Shown piece by piece: positions 16,905-25,593 of a DNA stretch of 52,518 nt; positions within the stretch are counted from its first letter, which is position 1, and every line of letters begins with the position of its first letter. This stretch comes from an uncultured Lachnospiraceae bacterium. Lineage in GTDB: Bacteria; Bacillota; Clostridia; Lachnospirales; Lachnospiraceae. A model generated the notes under the pieces. That model made no database searches. It worked only from the letters and a program-made list of their open reading frames with translations, and had not been told where the DNA came from. The translations under genes and the position numbers were made by a program. Location of the stretch: positions 1-52,518 of the forward strand of contig UQAW01000020.1 in NCBI GenBank assembly GCA_900539175.1. Direction: 5' to 3'.

Positions 16905-17606
16905 ATGAATAGAAATTTACGAATCAAAGAATTACCAGAAGAGGAACGGCCTTATGAGAAATGTATGAAATACGGTCCCGGCAAGTTATCGGATGCGGAA
17001 CTTCTGGCAGTTATCCTGCGAAGCGGAGCACATGGCAGCTCCTGTGTAGATCTTGCGAAGGAAGTGATGACAATTTCTAAGGCAGAAGAAGGACTTCTCG
17101 GCATACATCATGTGAGTATGCAGGAATTACAGGGTATCAGGGGTGTCGGGAAAGTAAAGGCAGCTCAGATCAAGTGTATCGGAGAACTTTCTAAGCGGAT
17201 TGCAAGCAGGAGTTCCCGGACAAAACTGGATTTTCGAAATCCGGAGACGATTGCAGATTATTATATGGAACTGCTGCGTCACGAAGAGCGGGAGAAGATG
17301 ATCTGTATGATGTTGGATACGAAGAACCGGCTGCTTGGTGAGGTGGTATTGTCTGTGGGAACAGTCAACAGTTCACTGGTGTCACCCCGGGAGTTGTTTT
17401 TACAGGCATTGCAGTTTCATGCGGTTCATATTATTCTGGTCCATAATCATCCAAGCGGTGATGTAACGCAGAGCAGGGAGGACCTTCTGGTCACCCACAG
17501 GATTTATCGGGCAGGGGAGTTGATTGGAATTCATCTGCTGGATCATATTATCATAGGAGACCATTGTTTCCAAAGTCTGTTTGAACGGGGAGTTCCGAAG
17601 GAATGA
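16905..17606 (+). CDS. radC: RadC / DUF2466 JAB-domain protein
   Basis: A 233-residue protein with an N-terminal helix-hairpin-helix-like region (LSDAELLAVILRSG, LQGIRGVGKVKAAQIKCIGEL) and a C-terminal JAB/MPN-type domain with the metal site VHNHPSGDVTQSRED (His-x-His and Asp). Despite its name, a role in repair is not established in the family, and the metal site suggests a hydrolase. The start ATG 16905 follows AGAGGAGG at 16893-16900. RadC directly upstream of mreB is a conserved arrangement in Firmicutes, which could point to a shape- or division-linked role. Confidence 0.93.
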   Translation: MNRNLRIKELPEEERPYEKCMKYGPGKLSDAELLAVILRSGAHGSSCVDLAKEVMTISKAEEGLLGIHHVSMQELQGIRGVGKVKAAQIKCIGELSKRIASRSSRTKLDFRNPETIADYYMELLRHEEREKMICMMLDTKNRLLGEVVLSVGTVNSSLVSPRELFLQALQFHAVHIILVHNHPSGDVTQSREDLLVTHRIYRAGELIGIHLLDHIIIGDHCFQSLFERGVPKE

Positions 17607-17641
17607 CAGATACCAAAGAGGGGATACGGTGAATATCATTT

Positions 17642-18649
17642 ATGCTGTTTCAGAATAATTTCGGTGTGGATTTTGGGGGAAGTACCTTAAAAATCTACGA
17701 TGAACGAAAAGATACTATAACAAAAGAGAAAAACATGATTGCAATGCGGAACCAGTCAGAGGTGCTTGCGATCGGGAATGATGTGTATGAGATGTTCGAA
17801 AAAACACCTCAGAATGTCAAAATCTATACGCCGGTAATCAATGGAAGGATCAGCGATGTGTTTCAGGCGGAGGCAGTGCTGCATACACTTCTGAACCGCA
17901 ACGGGTCCTGGGTGGGTTATCGTCCCAGAATGTATTTTGCAGTGCCGACTGGTTTGACGCAAATTGAAAAGAGAGCATATTATGCGGTTGCCCATCGGGG
18001 AAAACTGCGGAAATGTAAGATCTTTCTGGTAGACCGGCCGATCGTGGATGCCATAGCGCTTGGAATTCCTCTGAACCGGACGAAAGGATCCATGATTGTC
18101 AACATGGGAGCTCAGATGACAGAAATCTCTGTAGTGGCAGATGCCCGTGTGATTGTGAGCAAGCAGATTCCGGTGGGCGGGAAGCAGTTTAACGAAGCAA
18201 TCCGAAGCAATATAAGAAAGAAGAACAATCTTCAGGTGGGAATACGAACTGCAAGGCGGTTAAAATTGGCATTGGCAGATCTGGAGCCGTCCAGAAAAGA
18301 AGGACGTAAGGTTATGGGGATGGATTGTATCAATGGAATACCGAGGGATGGAATTGTATCCAGTACCACGGTCAATGATGCGATACGGGAACGGATGACC
18401 CAGCTTACGGAAGAAATACGGACGGTAATCTGGCGGACACCGCCGCAAATTCGTGCCAACATTGGACGGGAGGGTATCTACCTTACAGGAGGAAGTACCC
18501 GTATTCCGAATATTGACAAATTTTTAAGTCACAAGCTGGAGCATTCTGTACAGCTTTCCCTGTATTATGATCTATGTACGGTTTGCGGTTTAAAGGAACT
18601 GGTAACACATCCGGTGCTGCACCGCTTCGCATATCCTGCAGCAAAATAA
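17642..18649 (+). CDS. mreB: Divergent MreB-like actin homologue
   Basis: MreB filaments under the membrane guide the elongation machinery (MreC, MreD, RodA, PBP2), all encoded just downstream. The 335-residue length and fold markers fit: FGVDFGGSTLKIYD for phosphate 1, FAVPTGLTQIEKRA, IFLVDRPIVDAIALGIPL and GIYLTGGSTRIPNID (adenosine motif). However, phosphate 2, usually DIGGGTT, reads NMGAQMT at residues 154-160. The Asp and the glycine run are lost, so ATP binding or hydrolysis may be altered. The start is also unusual: the ribosome site GAGGGG (17618-17623) is 18 bases from ATG 17642 and better placed for a 9-codon frame at 17629. It may be a second, specialised MreB. Confidence 0.85.
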   Translation: MLFQNNFGVDFGGSTLKIYDERKDTITKEKNMIAMRNQSEVLAIGNDVYEMFEKTPQNVKIYTPVINGRISDVFQAEAVLHTLLNRNGSWVGYRPRMYFAVPTGLTQIEKRAYYAVAHRGKLRKCKIFLVDRPIVDAIALGIPLNRTKGSMIVNMGAQMTEISVVADARVIVSKQIPVGGKQFNEAIRSNIRKKNNLQVGIRTARRLKLALADLEPSRKEGRKVMGMDCINGIPRDGIVSSTTVNDAIRERMTQLTEEIRTVIWRTPPQIRANIGREGIYLTGGSTRIPNIDKFLSHKLEHSVQLSLYYDLCTVCGLKELVTHPVLHRFAYPAAK

Positions 18650-18682
18650 TAAATAAGTTACCGGACATGAAGGGTTATAAAG

Positions 18683-19534
18683 ATGAAGAATAAAAAGAAG
18701 TTTCAGATAAAAAGTAAACATTTGCTGATTGTTATGACATTTGTCTGCATCAGTGCGGCGGCGCTCACTTTTATGAATGTAGTGTCTGTCGAACCGGTGC
18801 GCAGCGCGGTAGGATATGTCATTGTTCCTTTTCAGAACGGGATCAATGAGATTGGAAAATGGCTGACGCAGAAAGGGCAGCGGTTTCAGGATGCGGAGGA
18901 ACTTGCAATAGAAAATACCAGATTGCAGGAACGTGTGGATGCGTTGATGGAGCAGAATAACTTGTTGTCACAGAATCAGAAAGAACTTACGGAACTTCAG
19001 CAGTTATATGAACTTGATAAGGAGTATTCTGAGTATGAGAAAGTGGCAGCTGAGGTGATTGCCAGAGATCCGGGGAACTGGTTCAGTACATTTACGATCA
19101 ACCGTGGATCAAATCATGGTATTGAGAAAGATATGAATGTCATTTCTTCAGGCGGACTGGTTGGATTGGTTACGGAAGTCGGTCCTGATTGGGCTACGGT
19201 GCGTTCTATCATTGATGACGCAAGCAGTGTCAGTGCCATGACAGTATCTACCAGTGATACCTGTGTTGTATCGGGTGATCTTCGGCTGATGGATGAGGGG
19301 AAATTGTCTTTTGGACAGATGAGTGCAGAAAATTCCGTGACAGTCGGTGAGAAAATTGTTACATCTGATATTAGTGACAAGTATCTTAAGGGAATTCTGA
19401 TTGGATATGTAAGTGAGATTACAGAAGATCCCAATCATCTGACTACGACAGGTTACCTGATTCCTGTTGTGGATTTTGAGCATATCCGCACGGTTCTGGT
19501 AATTAAGCAGTTAAAGCAGACAGGAGGGAATTAG
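18683..19534 (+). CDS. mreC: Rod shape-determining protein MreC
   Basis: MreC is an extracytoplasmic scaffold that links cytoplasmic MreB to PBP2 and RodA. The 283-residue product has a lysine-rich start, one membrane helix (about residues 13-33), then a coiled coil (about 65-115: LAIENTRLQERVDALMEQNN and LSQNQKELTELQQL). The two beta-barrel domains follow, including VIARDPGNWFSTFTINRGSN and GLVGLVTEVGPDWATVRSIID. It lies 33 bases after mreB and the stop codon abuts mreD, so the genes are co-translated. Confidence 0.93.
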   Translation: MKNKKKFQIKSKHLLIVMTFVCISAAALTFMNVVSVEPVRSAVGYVIVPFQNGINEIGKWLTQKGQRFQDAEELAIENTRLQERVDALMEQNNLLSQNQKELTELQQLYELDKEYSEYEKVAAEVIARDPGNWFSTFTINRGSNHGIEKDMNVISSGGLVGLVTEVGPDWATVRSIIDDASSVSAMTVSTSDTCVVSGDLRLMDEGKLSFGQMSAENSVTVGEKIVTSDISDKYLKGILIGYVSEITEDPNHLTTTGYLIPVVDFEHIRTVLVIKQLKQTGGN

Positions 19535-20062
19535 ATGCGCAGGAAAGTGATTATTGCCGTCTTGATTATCGTGACTTTTATTTTACAGACGACGATTTTC
19601 CAAACGCTGGCGGTGGCATCTGTAGCACCGAATCTGCTGCTGATTCTCACAGTTACCTTTGGATTCATGAGGGGGAAGAAAGAGGGTCTGTGGATTGGAT
19701 TTTTCTGCGGACTTTGCATTGATCTGCTCTACAGTGATATGGTGGGATTGAACGCGTTGGTCTATATGTATATCGGCTATCTGAATGGTTTCTTGTATAA
19801 AGTGTTTTATGATGAGGATATCAAAGTTCCGGTAATTTTAATCGGTATCAGTGATCTGGCTTACAGTATGATTGTGTATATTCTGCAATTTTTGATAAGA
19901 GTGCGTCTGGATTTCGCAGACTATCTTCAGCATATTATCATTCCGGAGATGGTTTATACAATTGTAATCGCTATCATTATTTACCGGCCTTTATATAAAC
20001 TGAACCGAAAGTTTGTGGAAAACGAAATGGAAGGGCAGGAATTACCTTGGTTAAAAAGATAA
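19535..20062 (+). CDS. mreD: Rod shape-determining protein MreD
   Basis: A 175-residue integral membrane protein with about five hydrophobic segments. It has the family pattern of an LLLILTVTFGFMRGKKEGL segment followed by GFFCGLCIDLLYSD and GLNALVYMYIGYL, and ends in a short basic tail. MreD is part of the elongasome, binding MreC and PBP2. Its ATG at 19535 directly follows the mreC stop, and its last 16 bases overlap the TTG start of mrdA. Confidence 0.9.
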   Translation: MRRKVIIAVLIIVTFILQTTIFQTLAVASVAPNLLLILTVTFGFMRGKKEGLWIGFFCGLCIDLLYSDMVGLNALVYMYIGYLNGFLYKVFYDEDIKVPVILIGISDLAYSMIVYILQFLIRVRLDFADYLQHIIIPEMVYTIVIAIIIYRPLYKLNRKFVENEMEGQELPWLKR

Positions 20063-22974
20063 GAAAATGGTTTCAAACACTCATGGAGAAACGCACAGGC
20101 ATCCTTCTGGCACTGTTTCTTCTGGCAACCTGTATATTATTATATCGGTTATTTTCGCTGCAGATCATTCACGGCGAGGAGTATGCCAATGATTTCAATT
20201 TAAAAATCACAAAGACGCGTACACTGAAAAGCACCAGAGGCAATATCTATGACAGGAATGGAAATGTTCTGGCTTATAACCAGCTGTCTAATTCCGTCAC
20301 TTTGGAAGACAACGGGACTTACAGCAGTACCCGACAGAAGAATCTGCAGCTGAACGGCGAGATTTACCGTCTGATCAAGATGATTGAAAATAATGGAGAC
20401 AGCCTGACATCCGATTTTCATGTTGAGGTGGATGAAAATAATAATTTTATATTTAATCTTCAGGAGGGAACTTCACTGAATCGATTCCGTGCGGATGTTT
20501 ATGGAAGGACATCCATTGATAAGCTTTCGGAGGAAGAGAAGAATGCAACCGCAGATGATATTATGAACTTTCTGATGGATGGACGCAATCGGGATTGCTT
20601 CGGAATAATTCATCTGGAGACACCTTACAGCGAAGAAGAGTTGGCAGAGGTCGGGCTTCCTGCGGAACTGACAAAACAGGAACAATTGCAGATTGTGATC
20701 GTGCGGTATCAGCTCAGACTTACCAGCTTTATGAAATATGTTCCTGTTACAGTAGCCACGAATGTCAGTGATCGGACTGTGGCGGCGATCAAAGAAAACA
20801 AAGATGTTCTGCAGGGGGTAGATATACAGGAAGATTCTGTTCGGGTTTATACTGATGCGGAGTATTTTGCATCGATTCTCGGATATACGGGAAAGCCTTC
20901 TGCGGAGGAACTGGAAGAGCTGCAGGAAGAAAACAGAAACTACAGCAGTAATTCCATCATTGGAAAGTCGGGCATCGAAAAATATATGGAAACAACGCTG
21001 CAGGGAAGTGACGGCTTGGAGAAGGTTACCGTAGACAGTCTTGGCAAGGTATTGCAGATTGATGAGGCATCCAGGATAAATCCGATCCAGGGAAATGATG
21101 TTTATCTGTCTATTGATAAGGAATTGCAGGAAGCATGTTACCGGATTCTGGAACAGCGTATTGCTGGTATTCTGGTGAATATGTTGTCGAATATAAAATC
21201 GATTGATAAGGATGCGATTACAGATAACAGTGATATTCCCATTCCGATCTATGATGTCTATACAGCTTTGATAGAAAACAGTGTCATCAATATCGATCAT
21301 TTTAAAGCAGATGATGCAACGGATCTGGAACGCAGTGTACAGCAGAAGTTTGAAGCGAAGCAGCAGGAAATTTTCAGTGCTATTCAGGCTGAACTGACAG
21401 GTGCAGAACCGAAAAGTTATAATGATCTGAATGCCGAGATGCAGGAGTATATGACTTATATTGTGAGTGATATGTTGATGACAGATACGGGAATTCTTTC
21501 TTCTGATAAAATCGAAAAAAATGATACTGTTTACCAGCAGTGGAGAGACGGAAGCATCAGCCTGCAGGAATATCTGACCTATGCAGCAAGTCAGAACTGG
21601 ATTGATATTACGCAGATTTCGGATGAAAAAACATATTTGAATTCTACAGAAGTATATCATGCGCTTGCAACTTATATTTCGGATAAACTGTCTGAAGATA
21701 CTATATTCAGCAAACGCTTATATCATTATATGTTAATGGATGATAGCATCTCTGGTTATGATATCTGTAACATCCTGTATGACCAGAGTATTCTGACAAA
21801 GGAAGATGATTTATATCAACAGTTTATGGCGGGCAGTCTGACTCCGTTTGATCTTCTGAAACAAAAGATTAACAAACTGGAGATTACACCTGCACAGCTT
21901 GCTCTGGATCCATGTTCCGGTTCTGTTGTTATAACGGATCCGAATACCGGTAAATTGCTTGCCTGTGTTTCCTACCCGGGATATGACAATAACCGTCTTG
22001 CAAATCAGATGGATACTGCTTATTTCAGAAAACTGAACAGTGATTTGTCTTCTCCATTCTATAATAAGGCGACACAGCAGCGGACGGCGCCAGGTTCTAC
22101 GTTCAAGCTGGTAACAACTGCCGCAGGTCTGACAGAGGGGGTCATTGATGCTTCCACAGAGATTGACTGTACGGGTATCTTCGGTGAAGGATTGGTAGAT
22201 CCGACGGATTATCTGAAATGTGTGCTGACAACAGGACATGGTTCGTTGGACGTTGTAAATGGGATTAAAAACTCCTGTAATGTCTATTTCTGTACCGTGT
22301 TATATCGGCTGGGTCTGGAAGGAACGGGGGAAAATACAAGATTCTCCCAGAATCTTGCGCTAAGCAAGATCCAACAGTATGCAGATATGTTTGAACTGGG
22401 TGAAAAAACAGGGATTGAGATCAGTGAAAGTAAATCTCAGATTTCACAAAGTCTTCCGATTCCATCTGCAATCGGTCAGGGTACCCACAGCTATACAACG
22501 GTATCTCTGGCGCGTTATGTATCAACATTGGAAAACAAGGGAACAAATTATAAATTATCGCTTTTGAACAAGGTGACAGATTCTTCTGGAAATGTGATTG
22601 AAGAGATTGCTCCTCAAGTAACAGGGAATGTGCAATTGGCGGACAGTACCTGGAATATCATACATCAGGGTATGGGCGAGGTGGTAAAAAATATTCCCGA
22701 ACTGGACAATCTTCCAATTGAAATTCATGGTAAGACCGGTACGGCTCAGGAATCAGACAAACGTCCGAACCACGGTCTGTTTATCGGATTTTCTCACGGA
22801 GAGGGTCAGGAGGATATTGCCATGGCAATCCGTATTCCTTATGGTTATTCTTCTACCAATGCAGCAATGGTAGCTAAGGATATATTAAGTTATTATTACA
22901 ATTTGAAAGATGAGACGGAAGTACTGACCGGTACGGCTGATCAGGAAGGCATTACGAACGAAAGTCACGATTAA
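20047..22974 (+). CDS. mrdA: Penicillin-binding protein 2 with a large insertion
   Basis: The class B D,D-transpeptidase of cell elongation, partner of RodA. The 975-residue protein has one N-terminal membrane helix (about 18-38), a pedestal domain (LKSTRGNIYDRNGNVLAYN; later IIGKSGIEKYMETTLQG) and a transpeptidase domain with S684-T-F-K, S743-C-N and K896-T-G-T. Usual PBP2 length is 600-700 residues. The excess is mainly a Gln/Glu/Asp-rich, helical-looking block at about residues 373-618, inserted between the start of the transpeptidase domain and its LALDPCSGSVVITDPNTGK strand. TTG 20047 is preferred over ATG 20083 because it has CAGGA about seven bases upstream and supplies the basic residues before the membrane helix. 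Confidence 0.93.
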   Translation: MVKKIRKWFQTLMEKRTGILLALFLLATCILLYRLFSLQIIHGEEYANDFNLKITKTRTLKSTRGNIYDRNGNVLAYNQLSNSVTLEDNGTYSSTRQKNLQLNGEIYRLIKMIENNGDSLTSDFHVEVDENNNFIFNLQEGTSLNRFRADVYGRTSIDKLSEEEKNATADDIMNFLMDGRNRDCFGIIHLETPYSEEELAEVGLPAELTKQEQLQIVIVRYQLRLTSFMKYVPVTVATNVSDRTVAAIKENKDVLQGVDIQEDSVRVYTDAEYFASILGYTGKPSAEELEELQEENRNYSSNSIIGKSGIEKYMETTLQGSDGLEKVTVDSLGKVLQIDEASRINPIQGNDVYLSIDKELQEACYRILEQRIAGILVNMLSNIKSIDKDAITDNSDIPIPIYDVYTALIENSVINIDHFKADDATDLERSVQQKFEAKQQEIFSAIQAELTGAEPKSYNDLNAEMQEYMTYIVSDMLMTDTGILSSDKIEKNDTVYQQWRDGSISLQEYLTYAASQNWIDITQISDEKTYLNSTEVYHALATYISDKLSEDTIFSKRLYHYMLMDDSISGYDICNILYDQSILTKEDDLYQQFMAGSLTPFDLLKQKINKLEITPAQLALDPCSGSVVITDPNTGKLLACVSYPGYDNNRLANQMDTAYFRKLNSDLSSPFYNKATQQRTAPGSTFKLVTTAAGLTEGVIDASTEIDCTGIFGEGLVDPTDYLKCVLTTGHGSLDVVNGIKNSCNVYFCTVLYRLGLEGTGENTRFSQNLALSKIQQYADMFELGEKTGIEISESKSQISQSLPIPSAIGQGTHSYTTVSLARYVSTLENKGTNYKLSLLNKVTDSSGNVIEEIAPQVTGNVQLADSTWNIIHQGMGEVVKNIPELDNLPIEIHGKTGTAQESDKRPNHGLFIGFSHGEGQEDIAMAIRIPYGYSSTNAAMVAKDILSYYYNLKDETEVLTGTADQEGITNESHD

Positions 22975-23038
22975 GAAGATGCGTTCCAGCAAGACACAAA
23001 AGATGAGAAATAGACGTGAGATTACCGGGAGGTATAAT

Positions 23039-23818
23039 ATGAGTGAAGTAATCGTTGTAACATCAGGAAAGGGCGGTGTGGGAAAAACCACGACTGCCGC
23101 CAATATTGGAATCGGACTTGCCCAATTGGGGAAAAAAGTCGTTATGGTAGACACGGATATCGGATTGCGGAATCTGGATGTTGTGCTGGGACTGGAAAAC
23201 CGGATTGTCTACAATCTTGTAGATGTTATTGAGGGTAACTGCCGGATGAAGCAGGCGCTGATCAAAGATAAGAGATATCCGGATCTTTTTCTGCTTCCTT
23301 CCGCACAGACCAGAGATAAGACCAGTGTTTCTCCGGAGCAGATGATAAAATTGTGTGAACAGCTCCGGGAAGAGTTTGATTTTATTCTTCTGGATTGCCC
23401 GGCAGGGATTGAACAGGGTTTCCAGAATGCCATCGCAGGTGCGGAGAAGGCAATTGTTGTAACGACACCGGAGGTTTCCGCGATCCGTGATGCGGACCGC
23501 ATCATTGGTCTTCTGGAAGCACATGAATTGCGGGATATCGGACTTGTGATCAACCGATTGCGGCCAGATATGGTGCGCAGAGGAGAGATGATGTCCGTAG
23601 AGGATGTTGTAGATATTCTGGCAGTATCCCTTCTGGGTGTGATACCGGATGATGAGCAGGTAGTGGTAGCCACCAACCAGGGAGAGGCCGTGACAGGGGC
23701 AAGTTCAAAAGCCGGTCAGGCTTTTAGCAACATCAGTCACCGACTTCTGGGAGAAGAGATATCATTTCTTGATTTTAACGAGAAAAAAGGGCTGCTCGGA
23801 CGCCTGTTTCGACGGTAA
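23039..23818 (+). CDS. minD: Septum site-determining ATPase MinD
   Basis: MinD is a ParA-type ATPase that cycles on the membrane with MinE and normally recruits the FtsZ inhibitor MinC. The 259-residue protein starts MSEVIVVTSGKGGVGKTTTA with the deviant Walker A, has VDTDIGLRNLDVVLGLENR, and LLDCPAGIEQGFQNAIAGA as Walker B region. It ends in an amphipathic membrane-targeting helix, EKKGLLGRLFRR. ATG 23039 is set by GGGAGG at about 23028-23032; the frame is open back to 22979 but has no ribosome site there. No minC precedes it: only 64 bases separate it from mrdA. Confidence 0.95.
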   Translation: MSEVIVVTSGKGGVGKTTTAANIGIGLAQLGKKVVMVDTDIGLRNLDVVLGLENRIVYNLVDVIEGNCRMKQALIKDKRYPDLFLLPSAQTRDKTSVSPEQMIKLCEQLREEFDFILLDCPAGIEQGFQNAIAGAEKAIVVTTPEVSAIRDADRIIGLLEAHELRDIGLVINRLRPDMVRRGEMMSVEDVVDILAVSLLGVIPDDEQVVVATNQGEAVTGASSKAGQAFSNISHRLLGEEISFLDFNEKKGLLGRLFRR

Positions 23819-23830
23819 AGGAGAAAAGTC

Positions 23831-24088
23831 ATGCGCTTGTTTCAGTGGAAAAGGCAGAACTCTAAGACGATTGCTAAAGAACGTCTTTCCAATTTGCTTC
23901 TTGCAGAACGGATGGATTGTTCTCCGCGCATGATGCTAATGATGAAAAATGATATGACACAGGCGATAAATCGGTATATGCCGGTGAACGAGGATGATAT
24001 TATCTGTCAGATCCAGCATTCACCGGCGGTTATTATTTTAAAAATTCCAATCAAAAGAACAGAGGATAAGCATGTTAAAACGCTATAA
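23831..24088 (+). CDS. minE: Cell division topological specificity factor MinE
   Basis: MinE stimulates MinD ATPase and drives its release from the membrane. The 85-residue length is typical. The N-terminal part has a membrane-seeking start (MRLFQWKR) and the MinD-contact helix around SNLLLAERMD, then MMKNDMTQAINRYMPVNEDDIICQI for the dimerisation domain. The usual RVSP motif region reads KERLSNLLLAERMDCSP. It follows minD by 12 bases and overlaps rodA by 17 bases. Confidence 0.92.
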   Translation: MRLFQWKRQNSKTIAKERLSNLLLAERMDCSPRMMLMMKNDMTQAINRYMPVNEDDIICQIQHSPAVIILKIPIKRTEDKHVKTL

Positions 24089-25223
24089 ATTGAGAGACTA
24101 TAATTTCATACTGGTTCTGATGCTGATTACGCTGTCCGGTATCGGGGTCTTATTGGTAGGTTCTGCAGATCCCTCACTGCAAAGAAAGCAGTTTATCGGT
24201 ATGATAGCCGGGGTGATCCTGATGTTGATTGTGTCCCTGATGGATTACAGTTGGCTTTTGAATTTTTACTGGCTGATTTATGCAGCCGATCTGATTTTAC
24301 TGATTGCAGTTATCTTGCGCGGAGAATCCAGCAAGGGCGCTTCCAGATGGATCAGAATCGGTTCCTTTCAGTTCCAGCCTACGGAAATCTGTAAAATTTT
24401 GCTGATTATGTTTTTTGCTATGTATCTGATGAAACATGAGGAGGATCTGAATACCTTTCGAACGATCGCAAAAGCAGTTGTGTTGATTGCGGTGCCCCTT
24501 GTGTTGGTATTTAAACAACCGGATTTAAAGAATACAATTACGATTGCTGTTATTTTTTGTATTTTGATCTATATTGCCGGATTAAGCTATAAGATTATTG
24601 GCGGAACAATTCTGATTGTTGTTCCGTTGATTGCGGTTCTTTTGCTGCTGATTACGCAGACGGATCTACCGATCATCAATGAATATCAGAAGGACCGTAT
24701 TATGGCGAAAATGTTTTCGGAAGATGATGCATATAGTGAAGATTTGATCCAACAGGACAATTCCATCACAGCGATTGGGTCCGGTCAGCTTACTGGAAAG
24801 GGGCTGAACAACAACAAAGTGTCTTCTGCAAATAAGGGGAACTTTGTGGCAGAGAGTCAGAATGATTTTATTTTTGCTGTGGCAGGTGAAGAGTTGGGAT
24901 TTATTGGATCGAGTGCAATTGTACTGTTGTTGTTTGGCATTATTGCAGAGTGCATCCGGATAGGAAAACGGGCAAAAGATATAGCAGGAACATTGATCTG
25001 CTGCGGAGTCGCAGCTACTGTTGCAATCCAGAGTTTTATTAATATTGCTGTTGCGACAGGATTGATTCCAAATACGGGGACCCCGCTTCCATTTGTAAGT
25101 TATGGTCTCACATCTTTATGGAGTTTGTATATTGGAATGGGGCTTGCGTTGAATGTAGGGCTTCAGAACAAAAAATACTTTGGAGGAAATCTGGAAAATG
25201 AACATCGGATTTATCGCACATGA
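24072..25223 (+). CDS. rodA: RodA-type peptidoglycan glycosyltransferase (SEDS family)
   Basis: The SEDS polymerase makes glycan strands from lipid II for elongation together with PBP2. The 383-residue protein has about ten membrane segments and the landmark loops GESSKGASRWIRIGSFQFQPTE (read in two parts), GLNNNKVSSANKGNFVAESQNDFIFA (the Asp in NDFIF corresponds to the catalytic Asp region), GEELGFIGS, and TGLIPNTGTPLPFVSYGLTS. The last loop normally reads SYGGSS, so it is slightly divergent. The start lies within the end of minE. The C-terminus overlaps the next gene by 26 bases. Confidence 0.92.
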   Translation: MLKRYKLRDYNFILVLMLITLSGIGVLLVGSADPSLQRKQFIGMIAGVILMLIVSLMDYSWLLNFYWLIYAADLILLIAVILRGESSKGASRWIRIGSFQFQPTEICKILLIMFFAMYLMKHEEDLNTFRTIAKAVVLIAVPLVLVFKQPDLKNTITIAVIFCILIYIAGLSYKIIGGTILIVVPLIAVLLLLITQTDLPIINEYQKDRIMAKMFSEDDAYSEDLIQQDNSITAIGSGQLTGKGLNNNKVSSANKGNFVAESQNDFIFAVAGEELGFIGSSAIVLLLFGIIAECIRIGKRAKDIAGTLICCGVAATVAIQSFINIAVATGLIPNTGTPLPFVSYGLTSLWSLYIGMGLALNVGLQNKKYFGGNLENEHRIYRT

Positions 25224-25593
25224 TACGAAAAAAATGTTGATTCAGAATCTTTGTGTGGCATATCGTTCGATTCTGAACGGGCATGAATTATACGCAACCG
25301 GTACAACAGGACGTTTGATTCAGGAGGCAGCGAATCTTCCGGTTCACAAATTTCTGCCGGGGCATGTGGGAGGTGAACAGCAGCTTGCTTCCATGATTGA
25401 GCAGGGAGCAATTGATTTGCTGATCTGCCTTCATGATCCGCTGAAGCCACAAAAGCATGAACCGGATGCACATGAGCTGATTAGTCTCTGTGATCTGCAC
25501 TGCATACCGCTTGCCACAAATCTGGCTTCTGCGGAGATGCTTATAAAGTCTTTAGAAAGAGGAGAGTTAGACTGGCGTGAAATCTACCGATAA
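25198..25593 (+). CDS. mgsA: Methylglyoxal synthase
   Basis: This enzyme converts dihydroxyacetone phosphate to methylglyoxal and phosphate, a bypass that relieves sugar-phosphate build-up. The 131-residue protein begins NIGFIAHDTKKMLIQNL, has ATGTTGRLIQEA (phosphate binding) and GGEQQLASMIEQGAIDLLI with the catalytic Asp in IDLLI. LHDPLKPQKHEPDAHEL and IPLATNLASAEML complete the fold. ATG 25198 follows GGAGG at 25182-25186. It overlaps rodA by 26 bases and the carboxypeptidase gene by 17 bases. mgsA next to rodA is a recurrent clostridial arrangement. Confidence 0.92.
   Translation: MNIGFIAHDTKKMLIQNLCVAYRSILNGHELYATGTTGRLIQEAANLPVHKFLPGHVGGEQQLASMIEQGAIDLLICLHDPLKPQKHEPDAHELISLCDLHCIPLATNLASAEMLIKSLERGELDWREIYR

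Noticed and set aside
22979..23038. Extra 20 codons before MinD
   Set aside because: The MinD start is set by GGGAGG before ATG 23039 and by the position of the Walker A motif in the family; the extension has no ribosome site.
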